Made by a program: the position numbers and the translations under genes
Notes under the pieces: model-generated
The model's input: only the letters and a program-made list of their open reading frames with translations
The model's database searches: none
What the model was told of the DNA's origin: nothing
Source of the DNA: Melastoma dodecandrum
Taxonomy: Eukaryota > Streptophyta > Magnoliopsida > Myrtales > Melastomataceae
Direction: 5' to 3'
Length of the DNA: 64,000 nucleotides
Assembly (NCBI GenBank): GCA_029817715.1
Contig: JARUPY010000292.1
Coordinates: 4,295,001-4,359,000 of the forward strand
Shown here: positions 10,512-18,951 of the stretch, piece by piece
Position numbering within the stretch: position 1 is the first letter of the stretch
Layout of the letters: every line of letters starts with the position of its first letter

Positions 10512-10913
10512 TTAACCGTCGCCATCGGCGCAGATGACGCAGCCGAAGCCACCCAGGTCGTAGCCGAGACCGAGCCCGAAACCGGCGATGCCGCGGTCGA
10601 GACCTGGACCGTAGCTGCGGCCATATCCGCGTCCGGCGAAGGCACGATGGGCCATGCCGCGATTACCGATCACCCCCGCGCGACCAAGGCAGACCCGTCC
10701 GGCACCGGTGAAACCGCCGGTCCGCAGGCCTTCAACGGCGGCGCCCCCGACACCGGCCGCGCCGCGGAACCCACCACCGATGAGGCGCTCGACACCGATC
10801 CGAGCGCCCCTGAACCCGCCGCCGCCGAAGCCCCGGGTGTCCACGCCGCGCGGCAGAAATGCCGCGGCAGCCAGCAGCACCGTCGACGCCATCGCGAAAC
10901 GCCGCGTTGGCAC
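10512..10913 (-). CDS. Small glycine-rich secreted protein, function unknown
   Basis: A 133-residue product if translation begins at the GTG at 10913 (MPTRRFAMASTVLLAAAAF...), which gives a clean signal peptide; the frame is open for about 70 codons further upstream. The mature part is dominated by Gly, Arg and Ala in FRG/GGF-type repeats. It ends in a segment with two Cys near the C-terminus (FGCVICADGDG). Such Gly-rich exported proteins are common in Methylobacterium and Bradyrhizobium and have no assigned role. No strong ribosome site is visible, so start and gene reality are moderate. A GC-rich stem-loop follows. Confidence 0.5.
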   Translation of the reverse strand: MPTRRFAMASTVLLAAAAFLPRGVDTRGFGGGGFRGARIGVERLIGGGFRGAAGVGGAAVEGLRTGGFTGAGRVCLGRAGVIGNRGMAHRAFAGRGYGRSYGPGLDRGIAGFGLGLGYDLGGFGCVICADGDG

Positions 10914-11061
10914 GTCCAACCCGTCAGGAGGAATGTGACCGGCCGACCCGGCCGAGCGCCGGTGTTTCCAAGCGCGAGCGTGCGATCGTGCCGTGTCAGC
11001 CGGTCGCTGAGACCGATGTCCCGGGACGTGCCGCTCGCGGATACGACAGCCCGGCAGTCGG

Positions 11062-12555
11062 TCAGCGGAACGGCGGCTCGTCGAAGCTGCGCAATTTGCG
11101 CGAGTGCAGCCCGTGGCGGTCGGCACGAAGCGCGTCCAGCGCCGCCAGCCCGACCCGCAGATGCTCCGAAACCGCTCGGTCGTAGAAGGCGTTTGCGGCC
11201 CCGGGCAGCTTGATCTCGCCGTGGAGCGGCTTATCCGACACGCAGAGCAACGCGCCGTAGGGCACGCGCAGGCGAAACCCCTGAGCCGCGACGGTCCCGC
11301 TCTCCATGTCGACCGCGACGGCCCGCGACTGGTTGATCCGCCGCCGCTCCTGGCTGAAGCGCAATTCCCAATTGCGGTCGTCGTAGGTGACGACCGTGCC
11401 GGTGCGCAGGCGGCGCTTGAGATCCTCGGCCTGCTCCCCGGTCACCGAGGCGGCCGCGTTCTGCAATGCGACCTGCACCTCGGCGAGCGCCGGGACCGGC
11501 ACGTCCGGCGGCACCAACTCGTCGAGGATCCGGTCCCGGCGCAGATAGGCGTGGGCGAGGACGTAGTCGCCGATCGTCTGCGACTGGCGAAGGCCGCCGC
11601 AATGCCCGACCATCAGCCAACAATCGGGGCGGAGAACGGCGAGGTGGTCTGTGATCGTCTTGGCGTTGGACGGGCCGACGCCGATATTGACGAGCGTCGT
11701 GCCCTGCAAGGTCCCATCGGCACCGCGGGCGACGAGGTGGTAGGCCGGCATCTGATGGCGGTGCCAGGGCGATGCGGCGATCACCGCCGCCGGATCGGCC
11801 TGCGCGGCCTCGGCGCGGGACACGGAGATCCCGCCCGGCAGGACCAGGCGTTCGAACCCTTCCGCCCCCGAGGCGAGCCGCTCCAGGCCGTGGCGGACGA
11901 ACTGATCCACGTAGCGGTGATAATTGGTCAGCAGGATCCAGGGCTGGACATCGCGCCAGTCGCAACCCGTATAATGGACCAGCCGCCGCAGCGAGTAATC
12001 GACCCGCACCCCATCGAACAGCGCGAGAGGTAGGGGCTCGCCGTCCGCGAGGGCAAACGTGCCGTCCGCAATCTCGTCGCCGACGAGCGAGAGGAGCGGC
12101 ACCGGGAAATACGTGGCGAGATCCGCTCCGTCGACGGCGCGCCCGCCGGCATCAAGCCCCGCTTCGAGGACGTAGGGATAGGGGATCTCCTGCGCGCTCA
12201 GACCCACCTCCAGGGTGATGCCGTAATCGGCGATCAGCGGCTCCAATTGGCGGGTCAGGTAGTCGCGGAAGGCGGCCGGGTGCGTGACGGTGGTCGCGTA
12301 GGTCCCAGCGGCCTGAAGCTTCGCGGTGGCGCGCCGCACCCGCGGCAGCGGGCCGTCCGGGCGGTAGGTGATGCGCAGTTCCGGATAGCGGAACGCCAAG
12401 CGCTCGGTGGCGTCCGGGGGCGGGCCGCCGGCGAGGTAGCGCTCCAGCGCCTCCCGCAGGGCGCCGACCGCGCCGTCGTAGAGCTCGACCAGGCGATTGA
12501 TGGCGGACCCGGCATCCGCCACCGCCTGCATCGGCCGCAATTCCCGTTCGATCAT
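11062..12555 (-). CDS. amn: AMP nucleosidase
   Basis: Cleaves AMP to adenine and ribose 5-phosphate in the cytosol, controlling adenylate levels. I use the ATG at 12555 (MIERELRPMQAV...), 497 residues, because GGAGGTGAC directly precedes it and the length fits E. coli Amn (about 484). The N-terminal AMN domain (residues 1-170) is followed by a PNP/UDP-phosphorylase-fold catalytic domain with VNIGVGPSNAKT (nucleotide site), WLMVGHCGGLR and the ribose-contacting AVDMESGT motif. The neighbours are divergent (TrmO) or unrelated, so it is probably monocistronic. Confidence 0.93.
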   Translation of the reverse strand: MIERELRPMQAVADAGSAINRLVELYDGAVGALREALERYLAGGPPPDATERLAFRYPELRITYRPDGPLPRVRRATAKLQAAGTYATTVTHPAAFRDYLTRQLEPLIADYGITLEVGLSAQEIPYPYVLEAGLDAGGRAVDGADLATYFPVPLLSLVGDEIADGTFALADGEPLPLALFDGVRVDYSLRRLVHYTGCDWRDVQPWILLTNYHRYVDQFVRHGLERLASGAEGFERLVLPGGISVSRAEAAQADPAAVIAASPWHRHQMPAYHLVARGADGTLQGTTLVNIGVGPSNAKTITDHLAVLRPDCWLMVGHCGGLRQSQTIGDYVLAHAYLRRDRILDELVPPDVPVPALAEVQVALQNAAASVTGEQAEDLKRRLRTGTVVTYDDRNWELRFSQERRRINQSRAVAVDMESGTVAAQGFRLRVPYGALLCVSDKPLHGEIKLPGAANAFYDRAVSEHLRVGLAALDALRADRHGLHSRKLRSFDEPPFR

Positions 12556-12679
12556 GTCACCTCCGTTCTTCGCGCCGGCTCTACACCCGCGGCCGCCGGG
12601 TAGCGAGGTGCGGGCGGCCTGTGGGGTTGCGGGCGGCGGGCGCCTGGCCGACAACCCCGCCGGATCGGAGCGAGGCGGC

Positions 12680-13177
12680 ATGGACGCAGACGAGTTCGGG
12701 ATCCGTCCCGGCGAGGAGATGGCGAGCCTCCCCGCGACCTTCGATGCGGGCCTCCATTTCATCGGCCGGCTGCGCACGCCGTGGCGGACACGCCCGGAAT
12801 GCCCGAAGAACGGCCTTCAGACCGACGCGCTCTGCACGGTTGAAGTCGATCCAGCCTTCGTGCCGGGCCTGCGCAACATCACGGGCTGCACTCACCTGAT
12901 CCTGCTCTACTGGATGGAGCAGGCGACACGCGGCCTCGTCGTGCAGCAGCCGCGCCATGCCGACGGCCCACGCGGGACCTTTGCGCTGCGCTCGCCGGCC
13001 CGGCCGAACCCGATCGCCCTGTCGGTCGTGGAACTGCTCGGCCGGGACGGTGACGTGCTGCGTGTTCGCGGCCTCGATTGCATCGACGGCACGCCGCTCC
13101 TCGACATCAAGCCGTACTATGCCTCGACGGACGCGCGGCCCGACGCACAGGTCGACCGCGCCGGTGCCACGTCGTGA
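12680..13177 (+). CDS. trmO: tRNA (t6A37-N6)-methyltransferase TrmO-like
   Basis: A 165-residue TrmO/TsaA-like (VirR/YaeB) protein, which uses SAM to methylate N6-threonylcarbamoyladenosine at position 37 of certain tRNAs. The beta-barrel family features are present: FIGRLRTPW, RPECPKN, LRNITGCTHLILLYWM and the characteristic GLDCIDGTPLLDIKPY. The start at 12680 has GGAGCGAGG upstream. The frame is open further upstream, but those codons overlap the divergent amn promoter region. Its TGA overlaps the GTG of the next gene (GTGA at 13174-13177), implying translational coupling. It is shorter than E. coli TrmO (235) because it lacks that protein's C-terminal extension, as many alphaproteobacterial members do. 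Confidence 0.85.
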   Translation: MDADEFGIRPGEEMASLPATFDAGLHFIGRLRTPWRTRPECPKNGLQTDALCTVEVDPAFVPGLRNITGCTHLILLYWMEQATRGLVVQQPRHADGPRGTFALRSPARPNPIALSVVELLGRDGDVLRVRGLDCIDGTPLLDIKPYYASTDARPDAQVDRAGATS

Positions 13178-13866
13178 AGCGCCTTGTCCTGTTCATCCTC
13201 GGCGGCCTGATCCTGCTGACGCTGGGCGGACTCGCCGGGTGGCACCTGCACCGGCCCGCCGCCGATGCGCGCGCCTACGCGGTGATGCGCCTCATCGCCG
13301 TCCAGGTGAGTCTCGACGAGGCGCCGGCGGACTACGTGCTCTGGAGCGGCGATTCCCAGGTGGAGCTGCAGCCCGGCGGTCAGCGTCCGTGCGGTCTCGA
13401 TCTCGTCAACGGTGGCGTCAGCGGTGCGACGGCGGCCAGCTATGCCGACTACCTCGCACGCCTGACCTTCAAGACCCATCCGCGCGTGGCCGCGCTGACG
13501 ATCGGGACCAACGACATCTTGGTGAAGAACAACCCGCAGCTGACGAAGCCGACGGAACAGTTCGAAGCCGCCGCCGAAGCGATCATCAGGCGGCTGCGAG
13601 ACTTGAGCCCGCGGGTCGTGGTCACCGCCCTCCCCCCGGTCGGGCGCGAACTCGGCAAGATCGTCGAGGCGGGCGCGGTGGCGGATTATTCGCGCCGGCT
13701 TGAGAACCTCTGCGGGCGGCTGGGCTGTGCCTTCGCGGATCCGTTTGCGGATCTGCGCGACGGCGAAACCGGCTACGCCAAGCCGGGCGCCATGCGGGAC
13801 GGTCTCCATCTGGCGGCGTTCCGCCCGGCGTTGAAGGCGCTCGAACCGGCCCTGTGCGCGCCATGA
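13174..13866 (+). CDS. Membrane-anchored SGNH/GDSL-type hydrolase
   Basis: A 230-residue protein starting at a GTG that overlaps the trmO stop. One N-terminal hydrophobic segment (LVLFILGGLILLTLGGLAGW) acts as a signal-anchor, so the catalytic part is probably periplasmic. The SGNH blocks are visible: LWSGDSQVEL (nucleophile Ser in GDS), NGGVSG (oxyanion Gly), TIGTNDI (Asn) and DGLHL (Asp/His pair). The reaction is ester hydrolysis, but acyl-lipid, sugar-acetyl and peptidoglycan O-acetyl substrates cannot be distinguished. The tight coupling to a tRNA-modification gene gives no obvious functional clue. Confidence 0.8.
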   Translation: MKRLVLFILGGLILLTLGGLAGWHLHRPAADARAYAVMRLIAVQVSLDEAPADYVLWSGDSQVELQPGGQRPCGLDLVNGGVSGATAASYADYLARLTFKTHPRVAALTIGTNDILVKNNPQLTKPTEQFEAAAEAIIRRLRDLSPRVVVTALPPVGRELGKIVEAGAVADYSRRLENLCGRLGCAFADPFADLRDGETGYAKPGAMRDGLHLAAFRPALKALEPALCAP

Positions 13867-13907
13867 CAGGGCCTCATGACGCGGCCTCGCGCGCCTCGGA
13901 CGTCCTT

Positions 13908-13981
13908 GCGAGCGACGAGAAGCAACCCAGGCGGCACCACGTTTCTCGCCGTCGCGCCGCACCGGGTCGCTTCGCTGCGCG
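13908..13981. repeat. Imperfect intergenic inverted repeat between the SGNH hydrolase gene and guaA
   Basis: The left arm (13908-13928, containing GAGAAGCAACCC) and right arm (13963-13981, containing GGGTCGCTTCG) are imperfect reverse complements flanking about 34 bp. It occupies the space between two convergent genes. It has the look of a dispersed intergenic palindrome or a terminator-like structure, but one copy in this window cannot establish a family. Confidence 0.35.
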
Positions 13982-14031
13982 CGCGGTGACGGCGCGCAGA
14001 TCAGGCTGAAACCATCGATCCGGCGGCCGGC

Positions 14032-15588
14032 TTACTCCCACTCGATCGTGCCGGGCGGCTTCGAGGTGATGTCGTAGGTCACCCGGTTGATGCCCTTCAC
14101 CTCGTTGATGATTCGCGTCGCCACGCGGCCGAGGAAGGCCATGTCGAACGGATAGAAATCCGCCGTCATACCGTCCACCGAGGTGACGGCGCGCAGCGCG
14201 CAGACATGGTCGTAGGTCCGGCCATCGCCCATCACGCCGACCGTCTTGACCGGCAGGATCACCGCGAAGGCCTGCCAGATCGTGTCGTAGAGGCCGGCCT
14301 GCCGGATCTCGTCCAGGTAGATCGCGTCGGCCTTGCGCAGGGCCTCCAGCTTCTCGGCGGTGATCGTGCCGGGGCAGCGGATCGCCAGCCCCGGACCGGG
14401 GAACGGATGCCGGCCGACGAAGGCGTCCGGCAGGCCGAGCTCCTTGCCGAGCACCCGCACCTCGTCCTTGAACAGCTCGCGCAGCGGCTCGACCAGTTTC
14501 AGCTTCATGCGCTCGGGCAAACCGCCGACATTGTGGTGGCTCTTGATCGTGACGGACGGGCCGCCGGTGAAGCTGACGCTCTCGATGACGTCCGGATAGA
14601 GCGTGCCCTGCGCGAGGAAGCCCGCACCGCCGATCTTCTTCGATTCGGCCTCGAACACGTCGATGAACAGGCGGCCGATCGTTTTCCGTTTCACTTCCGG
14701 ATCCGACACGCCTTCGAGCGCCGCCAGGAACATGCCCGACGCTTCGACGTGGACGAGCGGGATGTTGTAGTGGTCGCGGAACAGGGCCACGACCTGCTCG
14801 GCCTCGCCCAGGCGCAGGAGCCCGTGGTCGACGAACACGCAGGTGAGCTGGTCGCCGATCGCCTCGTGGATCAGCACCGCCGCCACGGCCGAGTCGACGC
14901 CGCCCGACAGGCCGCAGATCACCTTCTCGGAGCCGACCTGCTCGCGGATCTTGGCGATGGCCTCCTCGCGGTAGGCGCCCATGGTCCAGTCGCCCGAGCA
15001 GCCGGCGACGTCGCGGACGAAGTTGCGGATCAGCAGCGCGCCGTGCGGCGTGTGCGCCACTTCGGGGTGGAACTGGACCGCGTAGTAGTTGCGTGCCGCG
15101 TCGGCCACCGCCGCGAAGGGGGCGTTCTTGGAGATCGCCACGGTGGTGAAGCCGTCGGGGAGCTTGGTGACCCGGTCGCCGTGGCTCATCCAGACCGGAT
15201 ATTTTTCACCCTTGTGCCAGACGCCCTTGAAGAGCGGGCAATCGGCCAGAATCTCGACTTCGGCCCGGCCGAATTCCGCGTGGTGCCCGCCCTCGACGGC
15301 GCCGCCGAGCTGCGCCGCCATGGTCTGCTGGCCGTAGCAGATGCCGAAGACCGGGACGCCCGATTCGAACACCAACTGCGGCGCCCGGGGCGAGGCCTCG
15401 ACCGTCACCGATTCGGGGCCGCCCGACAGGATCACGCCCTTCGGCTTCTGCTCGCGGAAGGCGGCCTCGGCCTTCGTGAAGGGCACGATCTCGCAATAGA
15501 CGCCCTCCTCCCGCACCCGGCGGGCGATGAGCTGCGTCACCTGAGAGCCGAAATCGACGATCAGGATCTTGTCGTGGTCGGTGTTCAT
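14032..15588 (-). CDS. guaA: GMP synthase (glutamine-hydrolysing)
   Basis: Converts XMP to GMP using glutamine and ATP, the last step of guanylate synthesis. The 518-residue protein has an N-terminal class-I glutamine amidotransferase (catalytic Cys in FGICYGQQ, His/Glu in QFHPEVAHT), the ATP-pyrophosphatase P-loop [11 protein letters not shown] near residue 228, and the C-terminal dimerisation domain ending in the canonical [11 protein letters not shown]. All key residues are present and the length is standard. It is alone on its strand, 94 bp after a gene pair of unknown function. Confidence 0.98.
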   Translation of the reverse strand: MNTDHDKILIVDFGSQVTQLIARRVREEGVYCEIVPFTKAEAAFREQKPKGVILSGGPESVTVEASPRAPQLVFESGVPVFGICYGQQTMAAQLGGAVEGGHHAEFGRAEVEILADCPLFKGVWHKGEKYPVWMSHGDRVTKLPDGFTTVAISKNAPFAAVADAARNYYAVQFHPEVAHTPHGALLIRNFVRDVAGCSGDWTMGAYREEAIAKIREQVGSEKVICGLSGGVDSAVAAVLIHEAIGDQLTCVFVDHGLLRLGEAEQVVALFRDHYNIPLVHVEASGMFLAALEGVSDPEVKRKTIGRLFIDVFEAESKKIGGAGFLAQGTLYPDVIESVSFTGGPSVTIKSHHNVGGLPERMKLKLVEPLRELFKDEVRVLGKELGLPDAFVGRHPFPGPGLAIRCPGTITAEKLEALRKADAIYLDEIRQAGLYDTIWQAFAVILPVKTVGVMGDGRTYDHVCALRAVTSVDGMTADFYPFDMAFLGRVATRIINEVKGINRVTYDITSKPPGTIEWE

Positions 15589-15682
15589 CGCGGGCGATTA
15601 TCCGAAGCCCGGGGCGCGCGCAACGCGCATCCCGGCCGTGGGCTGGGGATCGCTGCGCAAGGCACGCGCCAGAAGCGCCCGC

Positions 15683-16102
15683 TCAGTCGAAGTTGCGGAC
15701 CTTCGCCGAGCCACCCAGGCTGATCGCGGGTTTCGCTGCGGCGCCGGCGAGGCTGACCTTCTTCTGGCCCGGGGGCGTCTTCGCGCGGAGCTGCGGCGGC
15801 GCCTCGGGCGCCGGGCGGGACGGCTTCAGATGCGCCTGTCCGTGGATCACCGAGCCGATCTCGCCCGCGACCTTGATCAGGTCGTCGCGCTCGCAGGAGC
15901 GGGCGACCTTGAGGCCGAGCTTGTGCATGTGGCTCTTGCCGTACAGGTAGGTGGCGAGCTGGGCGCGCTTCAGCGGCGGGATCTCTTCGAGGATCAGCGG
16001 CAGGTCGAACTCGTCGGCGCGGTACACGGAGCCCAGGACTTCCAGGCTCACCGGGCAATCGACTTCGGGCTCTGCGCCGCTGGTCGGATGCGCTTGCGTC
16101 AT
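15683..16102 (-). CDS. Conserved hypothetical protein, 139 residues
   Basis: A soluble 139-residue protein with no family that I recognise. Residues 15-85 look like a compact alpha/beta domain (LEVLGSVYRADEFDLPLILE, then KRAQLATYLYGKSHMHKLGL) containing the Cys in ARSCERDDL. The rest is a Pro/Ala/Lys-rich tail ending VRNFD. Its ATG overlaps the stop of the upstream gene (ATGA at 16099-16102), so the two are translated as a coupled pair. The good start, coupling and normal codon use support a real gene; function is unknown. Confidence 0.75.
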   Translation of the reverse strand: MTQAHPTSGAEPEVDCPVSLEVLGSVYRADEFDLPLILEEIPPLKRAQLATYLYGKSHMHKLGLKVARSCERDDLIKVAGEIGSVIHGQAHLKPSRPAPEAPPQLRAKTPPGQKKVSLAGAAAKPAISLGGSAKVRNFD

Positions 16103-16497
16103 GGATGCCTCTCGGAGGTCGATGAATCGGGCTGGTCGGATGCAACGGGGCCGGGGTCGAGTTCAACCCCTATTCGCACAGTGAGGTTCGCAATCTGCGC
16201 TTCCTGAGCGTCCACGGGCACGGGCTGCGGCGCAGCGCGCGGGGCGGCCTCGGCCTTCCAGGCGCCGAGGCACCCGGTGCAGACGGATTCGATCACGGCC
16301 CGCGCATGGGCCTGACGGCGCGCCCACACCGCCTCCCGGGCGGCGCGCGCCGCGTCCGCGTCGGGCAGCGGCCGGATCCGGATGAACAGGGCCTCCTGCG
16401 CGGGGACCGAGCCCGGCGCCAGGAGCAGCACGATCAGGGGCACCAGCGATCGGCCTTGCCGACGGCGCCGTCGCTTGTCCGTCGAGGGCTCCGCCAT
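16099..16497 (-). CDS. Hypothetical exported or membrane-anchored protein with CxxC motif
   Basis: A 132-residue product with a strongly basic N-terminus (KRRRRRQGR) followed by a hydrophobic stretch (SLVPLIVLLLAPGSVPAQ) that reads as a signal peptide or anchor. The mature part is Ala/Arg-rich and contains VCTGCLG, a CxxC pair that could bind a metal or form a disulfide. The start at 16497 is preceded by GGGAGAGCAGG. It overlaps the next gene by 4 nt, suggesting joint expression. No family recognised. Confidence 0.6.
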   Translation of the reverse strand: MAEPSTDKRRRRRQGRSLVPLIVLLLAPGSVPAQEALFIRIRPLPDADAARAAREAVWARRQAHARAVIESVCTGCLGAWKAEAAPRAAPQPVPVDAQEAQIANLTVRIGVELDPGPVASDQPDSSTSERHP

Positions 16498-16714
16498 CCT
16501 GCTCTCCCGGCCCGACCGAGCCCGAACCCTCGTCGCACAGGGTAAACCGCATCTTAACGGGTGGGGTGGCGACCGGTGACCCTTCAGGAGCTTCGGGCGG
16601 CCGCGGTGGTAGAACCTGAGGCGGACCTCGTGATGGGCTGCCCCATGCCTCAGATGTTCGACTGGATCTTCTTCGCCAGCCTGCGCCCGTTCCGAGCCCT
16701 CCCCCTCCGGGATT

Positions 16715-18100
16715 TCATGAGACACCGCTGAGTCGACCGCCCGGCTCCCCAGGCGCGGCATCCCGCGACACTGCGATGCCTTCGTCCGACGCGGTCTCCT
16801 GCGCGATCCGGCGACGTTCCTGCGCGCTCCCGAGCCAGACGCTGTTCACCAGCCACGCGAGCGAGAGCGGAATCGCCGCGCCCGCGATACTCGCGCTGCC
16901 GAGCCCGGCGCTCTGTATGCCGGTGAAGGACCACGCACCGACCTGATCACCGAGGCGGTAGACCACGGTGTCGATGAAGCTCTTGGCCTTGTAGCGGTCC
17001 TCCCGCGGGACGACGGTGAACAGCACCTCCCGGATCGGCCGGGCGATGGCGAAATTGCCGGCCCGGCGCAGGACCTGGAAGGCGACGATCACACCGATCG
17101 TCGGCCAGATCGCGAGCGCCGCGAAGCCCAGGATGCTGAAGGCCGGCAGGAGGGCGAGGGTCAGGGCGACCCCGAGCCGGTTGACGATCCGGCCGGTGAG
17201 GAACAGCTGGATACCGAGCGTCAGCACGTTCACCGCCAGGTCGACGCTGGCGAAGAAGGCCGTCTGGGCGCCGCGATCCGGAAAGCTGCGCTTCGCGATG
17301 CCCGCCTGCTCGAAATACAGGAAGGTCGAGGTCACCGAGAACAGCAGCAGAAACAGGGAGATGTTGAGCAGGTAGGGGGACGCGAAGGTCCGGGTTACGC
17401 CCGCCAGCACGCTGCCGCCGATCGTCCGATCCTGATCGCCCTTCGGGCTCGCGCCGCTGCCTGGCACCTCGTGGAGCCGGCTCGACAGGGCCGCCAGACC
17501 GCGCATGCAGAACACCGCGACCTCAAGCAGCACCACCGCGCAGAGCATCAGGCCCCAGGTCGGGACGTTCTTGGCGAGGATCGCCGTGGTGGCCGAGCCG
17601 GCGATGGCGCCGAGCGTCGCACCGGCCGCGATGAAGCCGAACAGGCGCCGTCCCTGCGCGTTCGAAAACACGTCGACGATCGTCGCCCAGAAGATCGAGA
17701 CGACGAATAGGTTGAAGATCGACAGCCAGACGAAGAAGAAGCGCCCGATCCAGATCGTCCAGTCCGGCGGCGCGAGGGAGAGCGTCAGCGCGAAGGCGAG
17801 GATGTTGGCCGCGAAGAACCGGTAGGTGATCGGCACGAACCGCGCCCGCGGCATCCGCTTCACCAGATAGGCGAAGGGCAGGTTCAGGCAGAGCATGCCC
17901 ACCAGGGTCGCGGTGAACAGCCAGGGCAGGTTCTCGATGCCGCCGGCCACGCCCATCTGGTCGCGGATCGGGCGCAGCACGTAATAGGCGGCCAGGATCG
18001 AGAAGATGTAGGCCCAGGCCCAGGCGAGCGCCCGCCCCTCGCCGGGCTGGATATCGATCAGACGCGCCAGCAATCCGCCGGCCCGTAAGGCCTCAGGCAT
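16715..18100 (-). CDS. MFS-type carrier related to NTP/NDP exchange translocases
   Basis: A 461-residue protein with about 12 membrane segments. The opening (PGEGRALAWAWAYIFSILAAYYVLRPIRDQMG) and the motif SIFWATIVDVFSNAQGRRLFGFIAAGATLGAIAG match the ATP/ADP translocase (TLC/NTT) superfamily and its free-living bacterial relatives. NTT proteins of intracellular bacteria and plastids exchange ATP for ADP. Relatives in free-living bacteria, like this one, have no established substrate. It has a short polar C-terminal tail and is flanked by unrelated genes, so it is probably transcribed alone. The family assignment is fairly firm but the substrate is unknown. Confidence 0.75.
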   Translation of the reverse strand: MPEALRAGGLLARLIDIQPGEGRALAWAWAYIFSILAAYYVLRPIRDQMGVAGGIENLPWLFTATLVGMLCLNLPFAYLVKRMPRARFVPITYRFFAANILAFALTLSLAPPDWTIWIGRFFFVWLSIFNLFVVSIFWATIVDVFSNAQGRRLFGFIAAGATLGAIAGSATTAILAKNVPTWGLMLCAVVLLEVAVFCMRGLAALSSRLHEVPGSGASPKGDQDRTIGGSVLAGVTRTFASPYLLNISLFLLLFSVTSTFLYFEQAGIAKRSFPDRGAQTAFFASVDLAVNVLTLGIQLFLTGRIVNRLGVALTLALLPAFSILGFAALAIWPTIGVIVAFQVLRRAGNFAIARPIREVLFTVVPREDRYKAKSFIDTVVYRLGDQVGAWSFTGIQSAGLGSASIAGAAIPLSLAWLVNSVWLGSAQERRRIAQETASDEGIAVSRDAAPGEPGGRLSGVS

Positions 18101-18207
18101 GGGGTGATCCCGACGGTGCGATCCCGCTTCGTCGTCCGGCGCCGCGCGTCGCCAGCGGGGCGGCCGGACCGTTCCGATCGAGGACGGGGCAGAGCACGCC
18201 CATGCCC

Positions 18208-18951
18208 CTACTTCGGCAACCCGAGCTTCTCGCGCAGTTCCGGAGCCGTGACATTCTGACCGAACGCCGGGGCGCCGATCGCGACCTTATCGGCGTCCTT
18301 GAGCGGCCCGACCACGACCGGATCGAAGCCGGCGTCGCGGACGAGACCCTCCGCGATTTTCAGGGCCTCCGGATCATCACCGGCGATCGGGATCGCCATG
18401 CGTCCGCCCGAGCGGTCCTTGCCGCCATCGGCGCCTTCCTTGGCGAAGACCTTGTAGTTCGCCGCGTTGAACGCTCGCACCAGCTTCGCATCCGGGAAAT
18501 ACTTCGCCGAGGTTGCCCCAATGCCGTTCGCCTGCACCTCGTCGTAGAGTGCGCCATCCCGCTTCTGCGTGGCGTTGCCGGCATCAAGGACGACCTTGCC
18601 CTTGAGCGCCGGCGCGATCTCCTTGGCAAGATCCGGATAGGCCTTGTAGGGCACGGCGATGAACACGGCATCGCCGAACCGAATCGCTTCCTCCGGGGTG
18701 CCGGCCTTCGCCTTCGGTCCGAGTTCCGACACCATGGAGGCCAGGGCCTCCGGGTGCCGCGAGGCGAACATCACCTCGTGGCCATCCTTGACCCAGAGGG
18801 TGCCGATGGTCCCGCCGATATTGCCGGCGCCGATCACGCCAATCCGGATTTTCCCGGCACCGTCCTGTGCGAGGGCCGGCAGGGCCACCGCCAGAGACAA
18901 TCCGGCTGTCAGAAGGAGCGCCGCGCGGCGCGTGGTGCGATCAGACCGCAT
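18208..18951 (-). CDS. Exported NADP-oxidoreductase of the F420/NADP reductase-like family
   Basis: A 247-residue protein with an N-terminal twin-arginine-like signal (TTRRAALLLTAGLSLAVALP, cleavage near ALA-QDG). A Rossmann domain starts at IGVIGAGNIGGTIG and contains the NADP-binding loop FASRHPE. This is the NADP_F420-oxidoreductase fold, normally cytosolic, and the export signal is unusual. The start at 18951 lies inside the end of the upstream aldo/keto reductase gene (11-nt overlap), so the two are translationally linked. The protein may use NADP and an unknown carbonyl or flavin substrate; F420 use itself is not implied. Confidence 0.75.
   Translation of the reverse strand: MRSDRTTRRAALLLTAGLSLAVALPALAQDGAGKIRIGVIGAGNIGGTIGTLWVKDGHEVMFASRHPEALASMVSELGPKAKAGTPEEAIRFGDAVFIAVPYKAYPDLAKEIAPALKGKVVLDAGNATQKRDGALYDEVQANGIGATSAKYFPDAKLVRAFNAANYKVFAKEGADGGKDRSGGRMAIPIAGDDPEALKIAEGLVRDAGFDPVVVGPLKDADKVAIGAPAFGQNVTAPELREKLGLPK

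Noticed and set aside
16650..16718. Tiny basic ORF (22 codons) overlapping the end of the nucleotide-carrier gene
   Set aside because: ATGA overlap is suggestive, but there is no clear family and the length is at chance level.
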